DNA from: a virus
Length of the DNA: 42,816 nt
Reading direction: 5' to 3' (one strand)
Virus record (IMG/VR): IMGVR_UViG_3300028597_000030
Location: 1 to 42,816 of that record
A model generated the notes under the pieces. The model had not been told where the DNA came from. It made no database searches and saw nothing but the letters and a program-made list of their open reading frames with translations. Position 1 is the first letter of the stretch, and each line of letters opens with the position of its first letter. Of this stretch, positions 22,528-29,898 are shown one piece after another. The translations under genes and the position numbers were made by a program.

Positions 22528-23472
22528 ATGGCGCTGACTCTCACGGAGGCGGCCAAGCTCTCTCAGGATGACCTCCAGCGGGGTGTTCTGGAGCTGTTCG
22601 TCCAGGAGTCCAGCATCCTGGACCGCATCCCGTTCCTCACCATCGAAGGCAACGCGTACGCGTACAACGAGGAGGCCACGCTCCCGGGCGTGGAGTTCCG
22701 TTCGGTGAACGAGGGTTACGCGGAGTCCACCGGCACCGTGAACCCCAAGAGCGAGCGTCTCGTCATCCTGGGTGGTGACGCCGACGTGGACACGTTCATT
22801 GTCAAGACCCGGGGCAACCTGAACGACCAGCGGGCCATCCAGACCCGGCTCAAGGTCAAGGCCGTCTCTTACAAGTTCCAGGACCACTTCTTCAACGGGG
22901 ACACTGCCGTGGACCCCAAGGGGTTCGACGGCCTCAAGAAGCGGCTCACCGGCTCCCAGGTCCTGGCCGCTGACACCAACGGCATGGCCCCGGTGGCCGG
23001 CGGCCATGACTTCATGGACGCCCTGGATGCCCTCATCGCCTCCGTCCCGGGTCTGAACGGCTCGAACGGTGCCATCTACGCGAACCGATCCGTCATCGCG
23101 GCCATCAAGTCGTCCGCGCGGCGCCTGGGTGGCGTGGAGTTCATCAAGGACGCCCTCACCTCCAAGATGGTCGCCACCTACAACGGCGTGGCCCTCCTGG
23201 ACCCGGGCCAGACCCCCCAGGGTGCGGACATCCTCCCGATGACGGAGACCCAGGGCACGGCCACGAACGCCTCCAGCGTCTACGCGGTCAAGTTCGGCCA
23301 GGACGAGACGGACCAGGCCGTCACCGGCCTCACCAACGGTGGTGTGACCGTGCGCGACCTGGGGGAGCTGGACTCCAAGCCGGTATACCGCACCCGCCTG
23401 GAGTTCTTCACCGGCCTGGCCGTGTTCGGCGGCAAGGGTGCGGCCCGCCTCACCGGCGTCACTGCCAAGTAA
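22528..23472 (+). CDS. Major capsid protein, HK97 fold
   Basis: A 314-aa protein. Typical features: N-terminal helix (LTEAAKLSQDDLQRGVLELF), an extended E-loop-like part (NEEATLPGVEFRSVNEGY), a spine helix near 95-115, and a P-domain with NRSVIAAIKSSARRLGG. It has no long N-terminal extension, consistent with a separate scaffold. ATG follows AAGGAGTGACAC. Confidence 0.88.
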   Translation: MALTLTEAAKLSQDDLQRGVLELFVQESSILDRIPFLTIEGNAYAYNEEATLPGVEFRSVNEGYAESTGTVNPKSERLVILGGDADVDTFIVKTRGNLNDQRAIQTRLKVKAVSYKFQDHFFNGDTAVDPKGFDGLKKRLTGSQVLAADTNGMAPVAGGHDFMDALDALIASVPGLNGSNGAIYANRSVIAAIKSSARRLGGVEFIKDALTSKMVATYNGVALLDPGQTPQGADILPMTETQGTATNASSVYAVKFGQDETDQAVTGLTNGGVTVRDLGELDSKPVYRTRLEFFTGLAVFGGKGAARLTGVTAK

Positions 23473-23482
23473 GGGGGAGGGC

Positions 23483-23641
23483 ATGGCTACGGCCCGCAAG
23501 ACCAAGCCTGCCCTCCCGGACCCGCATGACAGTGATCCGTGTCCCGCTCCCAGGCTGGAGGGCTTCACCGCTCTTCGGCCCGGGGGTGAGCCGGCCACCA
23601 TCGTGCGCTGCCAGGAGTGCGGGGCTCAGACAACCAAGTAA
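23483..23641 (+). CDS. Small zinc-ribbon-like protein, 52 aa
   Basis: ATG behind GGGGGAGG, 10 bp after the capsid stop. The protein ends VRCQECGAQTTK and has an earlier DPCPAP, so it may hold a zinc with few ligands. Its position between capsid and connector genes suggests a head accessory, but no family is recognised. Confidence 0.6.
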   Translation: MATARKTKPALPDPHDSDPCPAPRLEGFTALRPGGEPATIVRCQECGAQTTK

Positions 23642-23653
23642 GGGGGTAGGGGT

Positions 23654-24187
23654 ATGGCGCTGCCTCCTCTCGCCACGCCGGAGCAACTTGCAGCGTGGAT
23701 GCAGACTGATGTGACCAGCCTCCCCGGCGACCCCGTGATGGTGCTGGCCGTGGCCTCCCGTGTGGTGCGCAAGCGCGCACGCCAGTGGTTCACGGTCGCC
23801 ACCACCTCCCCGGAGCTCTACCCCCGTGATGGGTACGTGGAGCCTCCCCAGCGTCCGGTCCGGTCTATCCAGGCCGTAGTGGACGTGGATACAGGGGAGG
23901 TCATCACGCACCGGTACCGGCGTGGCCGCATCTACGTGGCCCCGCACGTGGAGGCCGTCAAAGTCACGTACACGCACGGGTACGCGGACGTGCCGGAGGA
24001 CGTTCTGGCCATCGTGCTGGGGTGTGCCTCCCGGGTCTTGAGCAACCCTGACAACCTCCGCCAGGAGACCGTGGGGAGTGTCTCGCTCACCTACGCTGCG
24101 GAGACCCTGGACGCCTCCCTCTCTGAGAGGGACCGGGATCTCCTGGACGACTACCGCCGTGGTGTGTCGGTGGTGAGTGTCGGATGA
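23654..24187 (+). CDS. Head-tail adaptor (gp6-like connector)
   Basis: A 177-aa protein that starts LATPEQLAAWMQTDV, the usual opening of gp6-like connectors, and contains VKVTYTHGYADVPEDVLAIVLGCASR, also typical. It attaches below the portal. It overlaps the next gene by 4 bp. GGGGGTAGGGGT precedes ATG. Confidence 0.8.
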   Translation: MALPPLATPEQLAAWMQTDVTSLPGDPVMVLAVASRVVRKRARQWFTVATTSPELYPRDGYVEPPQRPVRSIQAVVDVDTGEVITHRYRRGRIYVAPHVEAVKVTYTHGYADVPEDVLAIVLGCASRVLSNPDNLRQETVGSVSLTYAAETLDASLSERDRDLLDDYRRGVSVVSVG

Positions 24188-24528
24188 GCCTGGCCTACCG
24201 GGACACGTTCGTCCGGGTCCGGGCCCCGCTGGTGACGGACCGGTACGGCAACACCACCACGGAGAGGGACTGGTCCCGTGCGGAGCGGCTCCCTGTCTCC
24301 GGGGTGGAGGTCCAGCCGGACGGCTCCAGCGAGACCACCGGGGACCGGGAGCTGGTCCTCACCGGATGGAAGATCTATTCGCCCCGGGGGAGGGGCCTGG
24401 ACCTCCTCAAGTCGGACCGTGTGGAGTACGACGGAATGACCCTGGAGGTGGATGGCGAGATTGGCCGGCACAAGCTACGGGGCCGTGTCCACCACGTGGA
24501 GGTTCGAGTGAGGAGGGTGACAGGCTGA
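24184..24528 (+). CDS. Head-tail stopper / connector
   Basis: A 114-aa mostly beta protein (DTFVRVRAPLVTDRYGN; VSGVEVQPDGSSETTG) of the form and position of phage head-closure proteins. ATGA overlap with the adaptor. It would seal the packaged head until the tail joins. Confidence 0.65.
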   Translation: MSLAYRDTFVRVRAPLVTDRYGNTTTERDWSRAERLPVSGVEVQPDGSSETTGDRELVLTGWKIYSPRGRGLDLLKSDRVEYDGMTLEVDGEIGRHKLRGRVHHVEVRVRRVTG

Positions 24529-24779
24529 TGGCCGCACGCATCCGAATGAACTGGAATGCCGTTCAGGACCTCCTCAAGGCTCCGGCAACCCAGGAGCTGA
24601 TCAAGGAGAAGACACGGGATATCGACCGGGCCGTCAACGGCAACGGCGGTAGGTCCCGCGTTGACTTCTCCGCTGAGGGGGAGCGCGCACGTGGCGCCGT
24701 GATCGCCGGTTACGAACCGGGGGCCACGGCGGAGTCCACGCGGCGTCAGCTTCTCCAGGCCCTGGACGGGGGTGAGTAG
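24528..24779 (+). CDS. Tail-neck component, HK97 gp10-like (probable)
   Basis: An 83-aa protein with start overlapping the stopper stop by 1 bp. It begins with a helix pair (MNWNAVQDLLKAPATQELIK) and a later RGAVIAGYEPGATAES. Position and helix content match short gp10-like neck proteins, but the sequence match is weak. Confidence 0.55.
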   Translation: MAARIRMNWNAVQDLLKAPATQELIKEKTRDIDRAVNGNGGRSRVDFSAEGERARGAVIAGYEPGATAESTRRQLLQALDGGE

Positions 24780-25174
24780 TGCCCAGGCCCATCGTCCGTT
24801 TCCCGGACGCCGTGGCGCTGGTGTGTGACTACCTCCGTACGGCCCTCTCCGGGCCTCCCGTGGGCTCCAGGGTGCCAGATCCCATGCCACGCGTGTTCGT
24901 CCGTGTGGAGCGCATCGGGGGCCTCCGTGGCCTAGTTACGGACCGGCCCCGCATCGACGTTGAAGCTTGGGCCGACACGGAGGCGGGAGCGGCGGACCTC
25001 TGTGAGGACGCGCGCATGTACCTCCTAGCGATGTCCGGCAAGCGGGGTGAGGCCACCGTTTCCAAGGTCTCAGAGGTAAGTGGCCCCATGTGGCTACCGG
25101 ACGCCTCCACTGGACGCCCCAAGTACGCGTTCGCCGTGGAGTTCACCATGAGAGGAACACAGCATGTCGGGTAA
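24779..25174 (+). CDS. Tail terminator
   Basis: A 131-aa protein of tail-terminator size and order. It has FPDAVALVCDYLRTAL, RVFVRVERIGG and RPRIDVEAWADTEAGAADLC, the alpha-beta layout of this family. It caps the tail tube. GTG overlaps the stop before it, and the gene overlaps the major tail gene by 11 bp. Confidence 0.75.
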   Translation: MPRPIVRFPDAVALVCDYLRTALSGPPVGSRVPDPMPRVFVRVERIGGLRGLVTDRPRIDVEAWADTEAGAADLCEDARMYLLAMSGKRGEATVSKVSEVSGPMWLPDASTGRPKYAFAVEFTMRGTQHVG

Positions 25175-25736
25175 CACCGCTAACCCCCGTCTCTGGGAAG
25201 GTGCGGATCTCTGGACGGCCCCGCTGGGGACCGCGCTCCCCACGGATCTGGTCACGGAGATGACCACCGTTCCCGCGTGGAAGGCCGTGGGCCTCCTCTC
25301 GGAGGACGGAGCCAGCGAGTCGCGGGATGAGGACTCCAGCGACTTCTACGCCTGGGGCGGCAAGCTGGTCCGGGTCAAGCGCTCCAAGCACAAGCGCACC
25401 ATCACGGTCACCTGCCTGGAGGACAACCTGGTGGTGTTCGGCCTGGTGAACCCGGGTTCCGAGGTGACCACCGTGAACGGTGTGAACACGCGGAAGATCA
25501 AGATCCCCAAGAGCGAGAAGGTTGCTTTCTGCCTGGAGCTCCAGGACGGGGACATCACGCGGCGCCGGTTCATCCCCACCGGGGAGGTCACCAATGTGGG
25601 TGAGGTCGCGCTGAGTGACTCCGCCCTCCAGGCGTTCGAGCTGACCATCACCATCTTCCCGGACGCCGATGACGTCCTCTACCAGGACATCGACAACGAC
25701 CCCCAGGGGAACGTCCCGGAGGTTCCGGCCGGCTGA
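25164..25736 (+). CDS. Major tail protein
   Basis: A 190-aa protein: NPRLWEGADLWTAPLGTALP at the start and WKAVGLLSEDGASESRD typical of tail-tube subunits, then beta strands (RTITVTCLEDNLVVFGLV). AGAGGAACACAGC precedes ATG. Expressed strongly in most phages. A palindrome follows and may act as a transcript end or stabiliser. Confidence 0.88.
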   Translation: MSGNTANPRLWEGADLWTAPLGTALPTDLVTEMTTVPAWKAVGLLSEDGASESRDEDSSDFYAWGGKLVRVKRSKHKRTITVTCLEDNLVVFGLVNPGSEVTTVNGVNTRKIKIPKSEKVAFCLELQDGDITRRRFIPTGEVTNVGEVALSDSALQAFELTITIFPDADDVLYQDIDNDPQGNVPEVPAG

Positions 25737-25746
25737 CCCTGGCCCC

Positions 25747-25768
25747 CAGCTACTCACGTGAGTAGCTG
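25747..25768. repeat. CTCACGTGAG palindrome, copy 10
   Basis: CAGCTACTCAC and its complement, 22 bp, after the major tail gene. No T run. Confidence 0.65.
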
Positions 25769-25845
25769 ACCCGGAGTGGCCGTGTCCTGGGTGGGGCACG
25801 GCCACTCTGTAACCACCCACCACCGCCCGATGAGGAGACCACATC

Positions 25846-26109
25846 ATGGCCAAGGACACCAAGAAGAACGACGCCACCGGCACCCCCACCGACGTGGAGT
25901 TCAACGGAGAGACCTACAGCGTCCCGCCGGCCGATGACTGGGACATCGACGTCCTGGAGGCCATCGATGACCAGCGCATGACCCACGCGCTCAAGGCCCT
26001 CCTGGGGGAGGACCAGTACGCAACGTTCCGCAAGGGCAACCGCAAGGTGTCGGCCCTGGGTGAGTTCCTGAACGTCGCCGGAGAGGCCGTCAAGGCGGGA
26101 AACTCCTAA
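25846..26109 (+). CDS. Tail assembly chaperone, short form (gpG-like)
   Basis: An 87-aa protein behind GATGAGGAGACCACATC. It contains VEFNGETYSVPPADDWDIDVLEA, as is common for these chaperones. It binds the tape measure during tail assembly. A slippery heptamer six bases before its stop codon allows a longer fusion product. Confidence 0.8.
   Translation: MAKDTKKNDATGTPTDVEFNGETYSVPPADDWDIDVLEAIDDQRMTHALKALLGEDQYATFRKGNRKVSALGEFLNVAGEAVKAGNS
26097..26103 (+). promoter_or_regulatory. Programmed -1 ribosomal frameshift site
   Basis: G GGA AAC in the reading frame of the short chaperone (codons GGA at 26098, AAC at 26101). The tRNAs can re-pair after one step back. The new frame has no stop until 26489. 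This is the conserved G/GT arrangement of siphovirus tails. Confidence 0.85.
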
Positions 26110-26489
26110 GCCTCCTGCCGTTCCTCCGGGAGTACGGGGATGAGGTGGAGGCGGACCTGGCGTTCCGTGGGGTGGACCTCCTGGACCTCTGGAGAGGCCA
26201 GGTCACTCCACGGAAGCTGGACGTCATGATCCGGGGGCTTCCCCCGGACTCCGCTACCCGTATCGCGATGAACGGTAAGGAGCCGCTCTGGTCCCGTACG
26301 GACTACATCCTTGCGGACCTCATCGACTCGAACAACGGGGTGGCGTGGCTGGTGGCGAACCAGGACGCGCCCCAGTGGAAGCGTAGCCAGTTCCCGGACC
26401 CGTACCCACGGCCCGGTGACACACCTAAGAAGCGTGTGATTACAGAGGCGGACCTCAAGGCGTTCCGCGAACGAACTACCAAGAGGTGA
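26103..26489 (+). CDS. Tail assembly chaperone, frameshift extension (gpGT-like)
   Basis: No independent ribosome site or ATG is near its start. After the -1 shift the frame continues LLSLLPFLREYGDEVEADL and ends FRERTTKR, so the fusion would be about 214 aa (25846-26103 joined to 26103-26489). The extension contacts tail tube subunits in the known system. Confidence 0.82.
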   Translation, partial: LLSLLPFLREYGDEVEADLAFRGVDLLDLWRGQVTPRKLDVMIRGLPPDSATRIAMNGKEPLWSRTDYILADLIDSNNGVAWLVANQDAPQWKRSQFPDPYPRPGDTPKKRVITEADLKAFRERTTKR

Positions 26490-26492
26490 CCA

Positions 26493-29400
26493 ATGCCCGC
26501 TCCTGAGATTGCCGTGGCGTATGTGTCGGTGGTCCCCTCCCTCCAGGGGTTCGCTGGGGACCTCCGGCGCCAAGTGGTGGGCCCCACGGAGGAGGCCGGC
26601 TCCACGGCCGGTGAGGGGTTCGGCTCCAAGCTCAAGGCCGGCATCCTCGCTGGGGCCCTGGCCGCTGGGGCCGTGGGAGCCAAGGCCCTCTCCGATGCAT
26701 TCGAACAGGCCAGCATCACCAAGAAGGTCCAGGCCCAGCTTGGCGCCACCTCCAAGGAGGCGGCCAAGTACGGCAAGGTGGCCGGCCAGTTGTACACCAA
26801 GGGTGTGGTGGACAACTTTGAGGCCGGAGCGGAGGCCATCAAGGCAACCGTCCAGGGCGGCCTTGTCCCGCCGGACGCCACGAACAAGCAACTGGAGAGC
26901 ATCGCCACCAAGATGTCCGACGTGGCCACCACGTTCGGCACCGACATGTCGATGCAGACCCAGGCCGTCTCCGCCATGCTCAAGAACAAGATGGCACCGG
27001 ACGCTGAGGCAGCGCTGGACACTATCGCGTACGGGTTCCAGAAACTGGGCCCTAACGCTGAGGACCTCCTGGAGACGTTCCAGGAGTACTCCGTCCAGCT
27101 CCGTAAGCTGGGCCTGGACTCCAATGATGCCCTGGGGCTGTTCAGTCAGGGCCTCCAGGCCGGCGCCCGGGACACGGACATCATCGCGGATGCGTTCAAG
27201 GAATTCTCCATCCGCGCCATCGACATGAGTGACTCCTCCCGAGAGGCGTACAAAGCCCTGCGCCTGGACGCCAAGGAGATGGAGGCCCAGATAGGCAAGG
27301 GTGGGGAGTCCGCCCGTGCCGGCCTGGATAAGGTCCTGGACAAGCTCCGGGAAATGAAGGACCCCGTTAAGCGGGAGGCCGCCGCCGTGGGCCTTTTCGG
27401 AACCCAGGCGGAGGACCTCGGAACGGCCCTCCTGGCGCTGGACCCCTCCAAGGCCGTTGGCACGCTGGGTAAGGTAGGTGGTACCGCCAGGGAGATGGGC
27501 AAGACCCTCCGCTCCGGCCCCCTCTATGAACTGAAAACGTTCAAGCGGGAGCTGGAACAAGGGCTGGTCAACTTCATGGGTGCCCAGGTCATCCCGGCCA
27601 TCAAGGACAGCATCACGGCCCTTAAGGAGATGGCCAACTGGGGTCGCACAGCGTTCCAGTGGGTCAAGGACATCAGCCCCTGGCTTGCCCCGTTCGCTCT
27701 CGGTATCGCTGGCGTGACGCTGGCGCTGAACGCCCAGAAAATCATGGTGGCCCTCACCACGGGTGTGTTCGCCACCTATCGGGCCGCCATCCTGGTGGGC
27801 ACGGCCATCACCAACGGACTGGCGGGAGCCCAGGCCCTCCTCAACGCGGTGATGGCGCTGAACCCGTTCGTCCTGGTGGCCATCGCTGTAGCGGCGTTCG
27901 TCGCAGCGATCATCGTGGCCTACAACAAAGTCGGATGGTTCCGGGATCTGGTGGACGCCGCTTTCAAGGCCATCGGTGCCGTGGTGACGTGGCTCTGGGA
28001 GAAGGCCATCAAGCCCACGTTCGACCTTATCGGCGAAATCTTCATGTGGCTCTACACGCTGGTGGCCGTCATCGTGATCGGACCCATCATCGTCCTGGTG
28101 GAGCTCCTGGGCGCCGTGTTCTCCTGGCTCTGGGAGAAGGCCATCAAGCCGGCCCTCAAGGCCATTGGAGACTTCTTTAAGTGGCTTTGGGACAAGGCCA
28201 TCAAGCCGGTGATCGGGTACTTCAAGGAGGGCCTCCGGGTCCTGGGCTCAGTCTTCAAGTGGCTGTATGAGAAGGGCGTAAAGCCTCCGCTTAACGCCAT
28301 CGCGGATGCCGCAAAGTGGGTCTGGGATAAGGGCGTCAAGCCGGCGTTCAACCGGCTTAAGGACGGCCTCAAGGCCGTGGGTGACGCGTTCAAGTCGGCC
28401 AAGGAGTTCATCTCCAAGCAATGGTCCAAGCTCTCCGATATCGCCAAGAAGCCGGTGGGCTTTGTAATCAACCATGTGTACAACGAGGGCATCGTTCCCC
28501 TGTGGAACAAGGTTGCCAAGGTGGTGGGCGGTAAGACCCTGGGTACCCTCAAGGGCTTTGCCAAGGGCGGCATCCTCGCTGGGAGGTCCTCCTGGCGCGA
28601 TGGGGATGACCAACTGGTCCCCATGCGCAAGGGTGAGGGTGTCTACGTCTCAGAGGCCATGCGAGACCCGTATGAGCGTGCGCGCCTCCATGCTGTGAAC
28701 CAGGCAGCGATGAGGGGTCAGTCTCTCTCCCGCTACCAGGGCGGCCAGGGCTACGCCAAGGGCGGCATCGTCGGTACCATCGGTGACTGGACCAAGAGCG
28801 CGTGGGACTGGGGCAAGGACACCGTTGGGGGATTCCTCAACAAGGGGTTCGGGGCCGTCAAGGGCATGTTGGACGGCCTCCCGGGTGCCAACACCGGGTG
28901 GGGCTCCCTCATCAAGGAGGTTCCGCTCTCCTGGATCAAGAGCCTTACCGCGCTGGGCAAGGACAAGGAGTCCAAGCTCACCGGAGGGCCCGGGGTCAAG
29001 TCGGCACTGGCTTGGGCCAAGGCTCAGGCAGGCAAGCCGTACCAGTGGGGTGGAGCGGGTAACCCGTCGTTCGACTGTTCCGGTTTCATGTCCAGCATCC
29101 AGAAAAAGATCATGGGTCAGAACCCCAAGGGGCGCCTTTGGTCCACGTTCTCATTCCAGGGTGACCAGGCTCCGGCCGGATGGGTTCGGGGGCTCAAGGC
29201 TCCGTTCATGATCGGCATCACGAACGCCAACAAGGGCCACACGGCCGGCACCCTCGCTGGTGTCAACGTGGAGAGCCGTGGCGGGGATGGTGTGGTGGTC
29301 GGTCCGGGTGCCCGGGGTTACGACTCCAGCCTGTTCAACGCTGTCTACGGGTTCGCTCCCTCCAAGAAGTACGACAGCGGCGGGTGGCTTATGCCCGGTG

Positions 29401-29633
29401 CCCGACCCACGGTCAACGCAACCGGCAAGCCGGAACCGGTGTTCACCGCTGAGCAGTGGTCCAGCATTCACACGCTGGCCCAGCGGGGAGCCTCCGGCGC
29501 CCTCTCGCTTGACGGAGCCAGGGTCACCCTGGTCACGGAGGGCGGGAGCTTTGAGGCGTACGTGGATGCACGTGCGGACGAACGGATCAATGAGGGCCTG
29601 GTCAATCCGGCCGGCCTGGGAAGGACGCTGTAA
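26493..29633 (+). CDS. Tape measure protein with C-terminal NlpC/P60-like domain
   Basis: A 1046-aa protein. N-terminal part typical of tape measures (SLQGFAGDLRRQVVGPTEEA). A hydrophobic segment near 405-490 (FVLVAIAVAAFVAAIIVAY) is followed by repeated WLWEKAIKP-like units. Near residues 835-940 a peptidase-like domain has FDCSGF (catalytic-type Cys) and GHTAG (His). Tail length scales with this protein, and the peptidase may open peptidoglycan on entry. ATG follows AAGAGGTGACCA. Confidence 0.9.
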   Translation: MPAPEIAVAYVSVVPSLQGFAGDLRRQVVGPTEEAGSTAGEGFGSKLKAGILAGALAAGAVGAKALSDAFEQASITKKVQAQLGATSKEAAKYGKVAGQLYTKGVVDNFEAGAEAIKATVQGGLVPPDATNKQLESIATKMSDVATTFGTDMSMQTQAVSAMLKNKMAPDAEAALDTIAYGFQKLGPNAEDLLETFQEYSVQLRKLGLDSNDALGLFSQGLQAGARDTDIIADAFKEFSIRAIDMSDSSREAYKALRLDAKEMEAQIGKGGESARAGLDKVLDKLREMKDPVKREAAAVGLFGTQAEDLGTALLALDPSKAVGTLGKVGGTAREMGKTLRSGPLYELKTFKRELEQGLVNFMGAQVIPAIKDSITALKEMANWGRTAFQWVKDISPWLAPFALGIAGVTLALNAQKIMVALTTGVFATYRAAILVGTAITNGLAGAQALLNAVMALNPFVLVAIAVAAFVAAIIVAYNKVGWFRDLVDAAFKAIGAVVTWLWEKAIKPTFDLIGEIFMWLYTLVAVIVIGPIIVLVELLGAVFSWLWEKAIKPALKAIGDFFKWLWDKAIKPVIGYFKEGLRVLGSVFKWLYEKGVKPPLNAIADAAKWVWDKGVKPAFNRLKDGLKAVGDAFKSAKEFISKQWSKLSDIAKKPVGFVINHVYNEGIVPLWNKVAKVVGGKTLGTLKGFAKGGILAGRSSWRDGDDQLVPMRKGEGVYVSEAMRDPYERARLHAVNQAAMRGQSLSRYQGGQGYAKGGIVGTIGDWTKSAWDWGKDTVGGFLNKGFGAVKGMLDGLPGANTGWGSLIKEVPLSWIKSLTALGKDKESKLTGGPGVKSALAWAKAQAGKPYQWGGAGNPSFDCSGFMSSIQKKIMGQNPKGRLWSTFSFQGDQAPAGWVRGLKAPFMIGITNANKGHTAGTLAGVNVESRGGDGVVVGPGARGYDSSLFNAVYGFAPSKKYDSGGWLMPGARPTVNATGKPEPVFTAEQWSSIHTLAQRGASGALSLDGARVTLVTEGGSFEAYVDARADERINEGLVNPAGLGRTL

Positions 29634-29636
29634 CGA

Positions 29637-29843
29637 ATGAGTACCCCCACGGAGGACCCCATCGTGGTCACGGACCCGTATGAGATCCCTCAGACGGAGG
29701 AGACCACCGACGAAAACGGGGACACCACGCTGGTGGGCTACCCGTCGGACGGAGCCATCCCGGTGGAGGCTCCGGCGGACACCACCAGCGACGGAGCCCC
29801 CGCTCCGGCCCCGGGGGACGGTAACGAACCCCAGGGCGCGTAA
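29637..29843 (+). CDS. Hypothetical acidic protein, 68 aa
   Basis: Starts 3 bp after the tape-measure stop. Rich in Asp, Glu, Pro and Thr (TDPYEIPQTEETTDENGD) and probably disordered. It may be a tail accessory by position. No family recognised. Confidence 0.55.
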   Translation: MSTPTEDPIVVTDPYEIPQTEETTDENGDTTLVGYPSDGAIPVEAPADTTSDGAPAPAPGDGNEPQGA

Positions 29844-29849
29844 GTCACC

Positions 29850-29879
29850 GGCCCAGCTACTCACGTGAGTAGCTGGGCC
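29850..29879. repeat. CTCACGTGAG palindrome, copy 11
   Basis: A 30-bp perfect inverted repeat with outer arms GGCCC rather than GGGAC. The change is matched on both sides, showing selection for dyad symmetry. Confidence 0.65.
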
Positions 29880-29898
29880 CCCTCCGAGAGATGGACAC

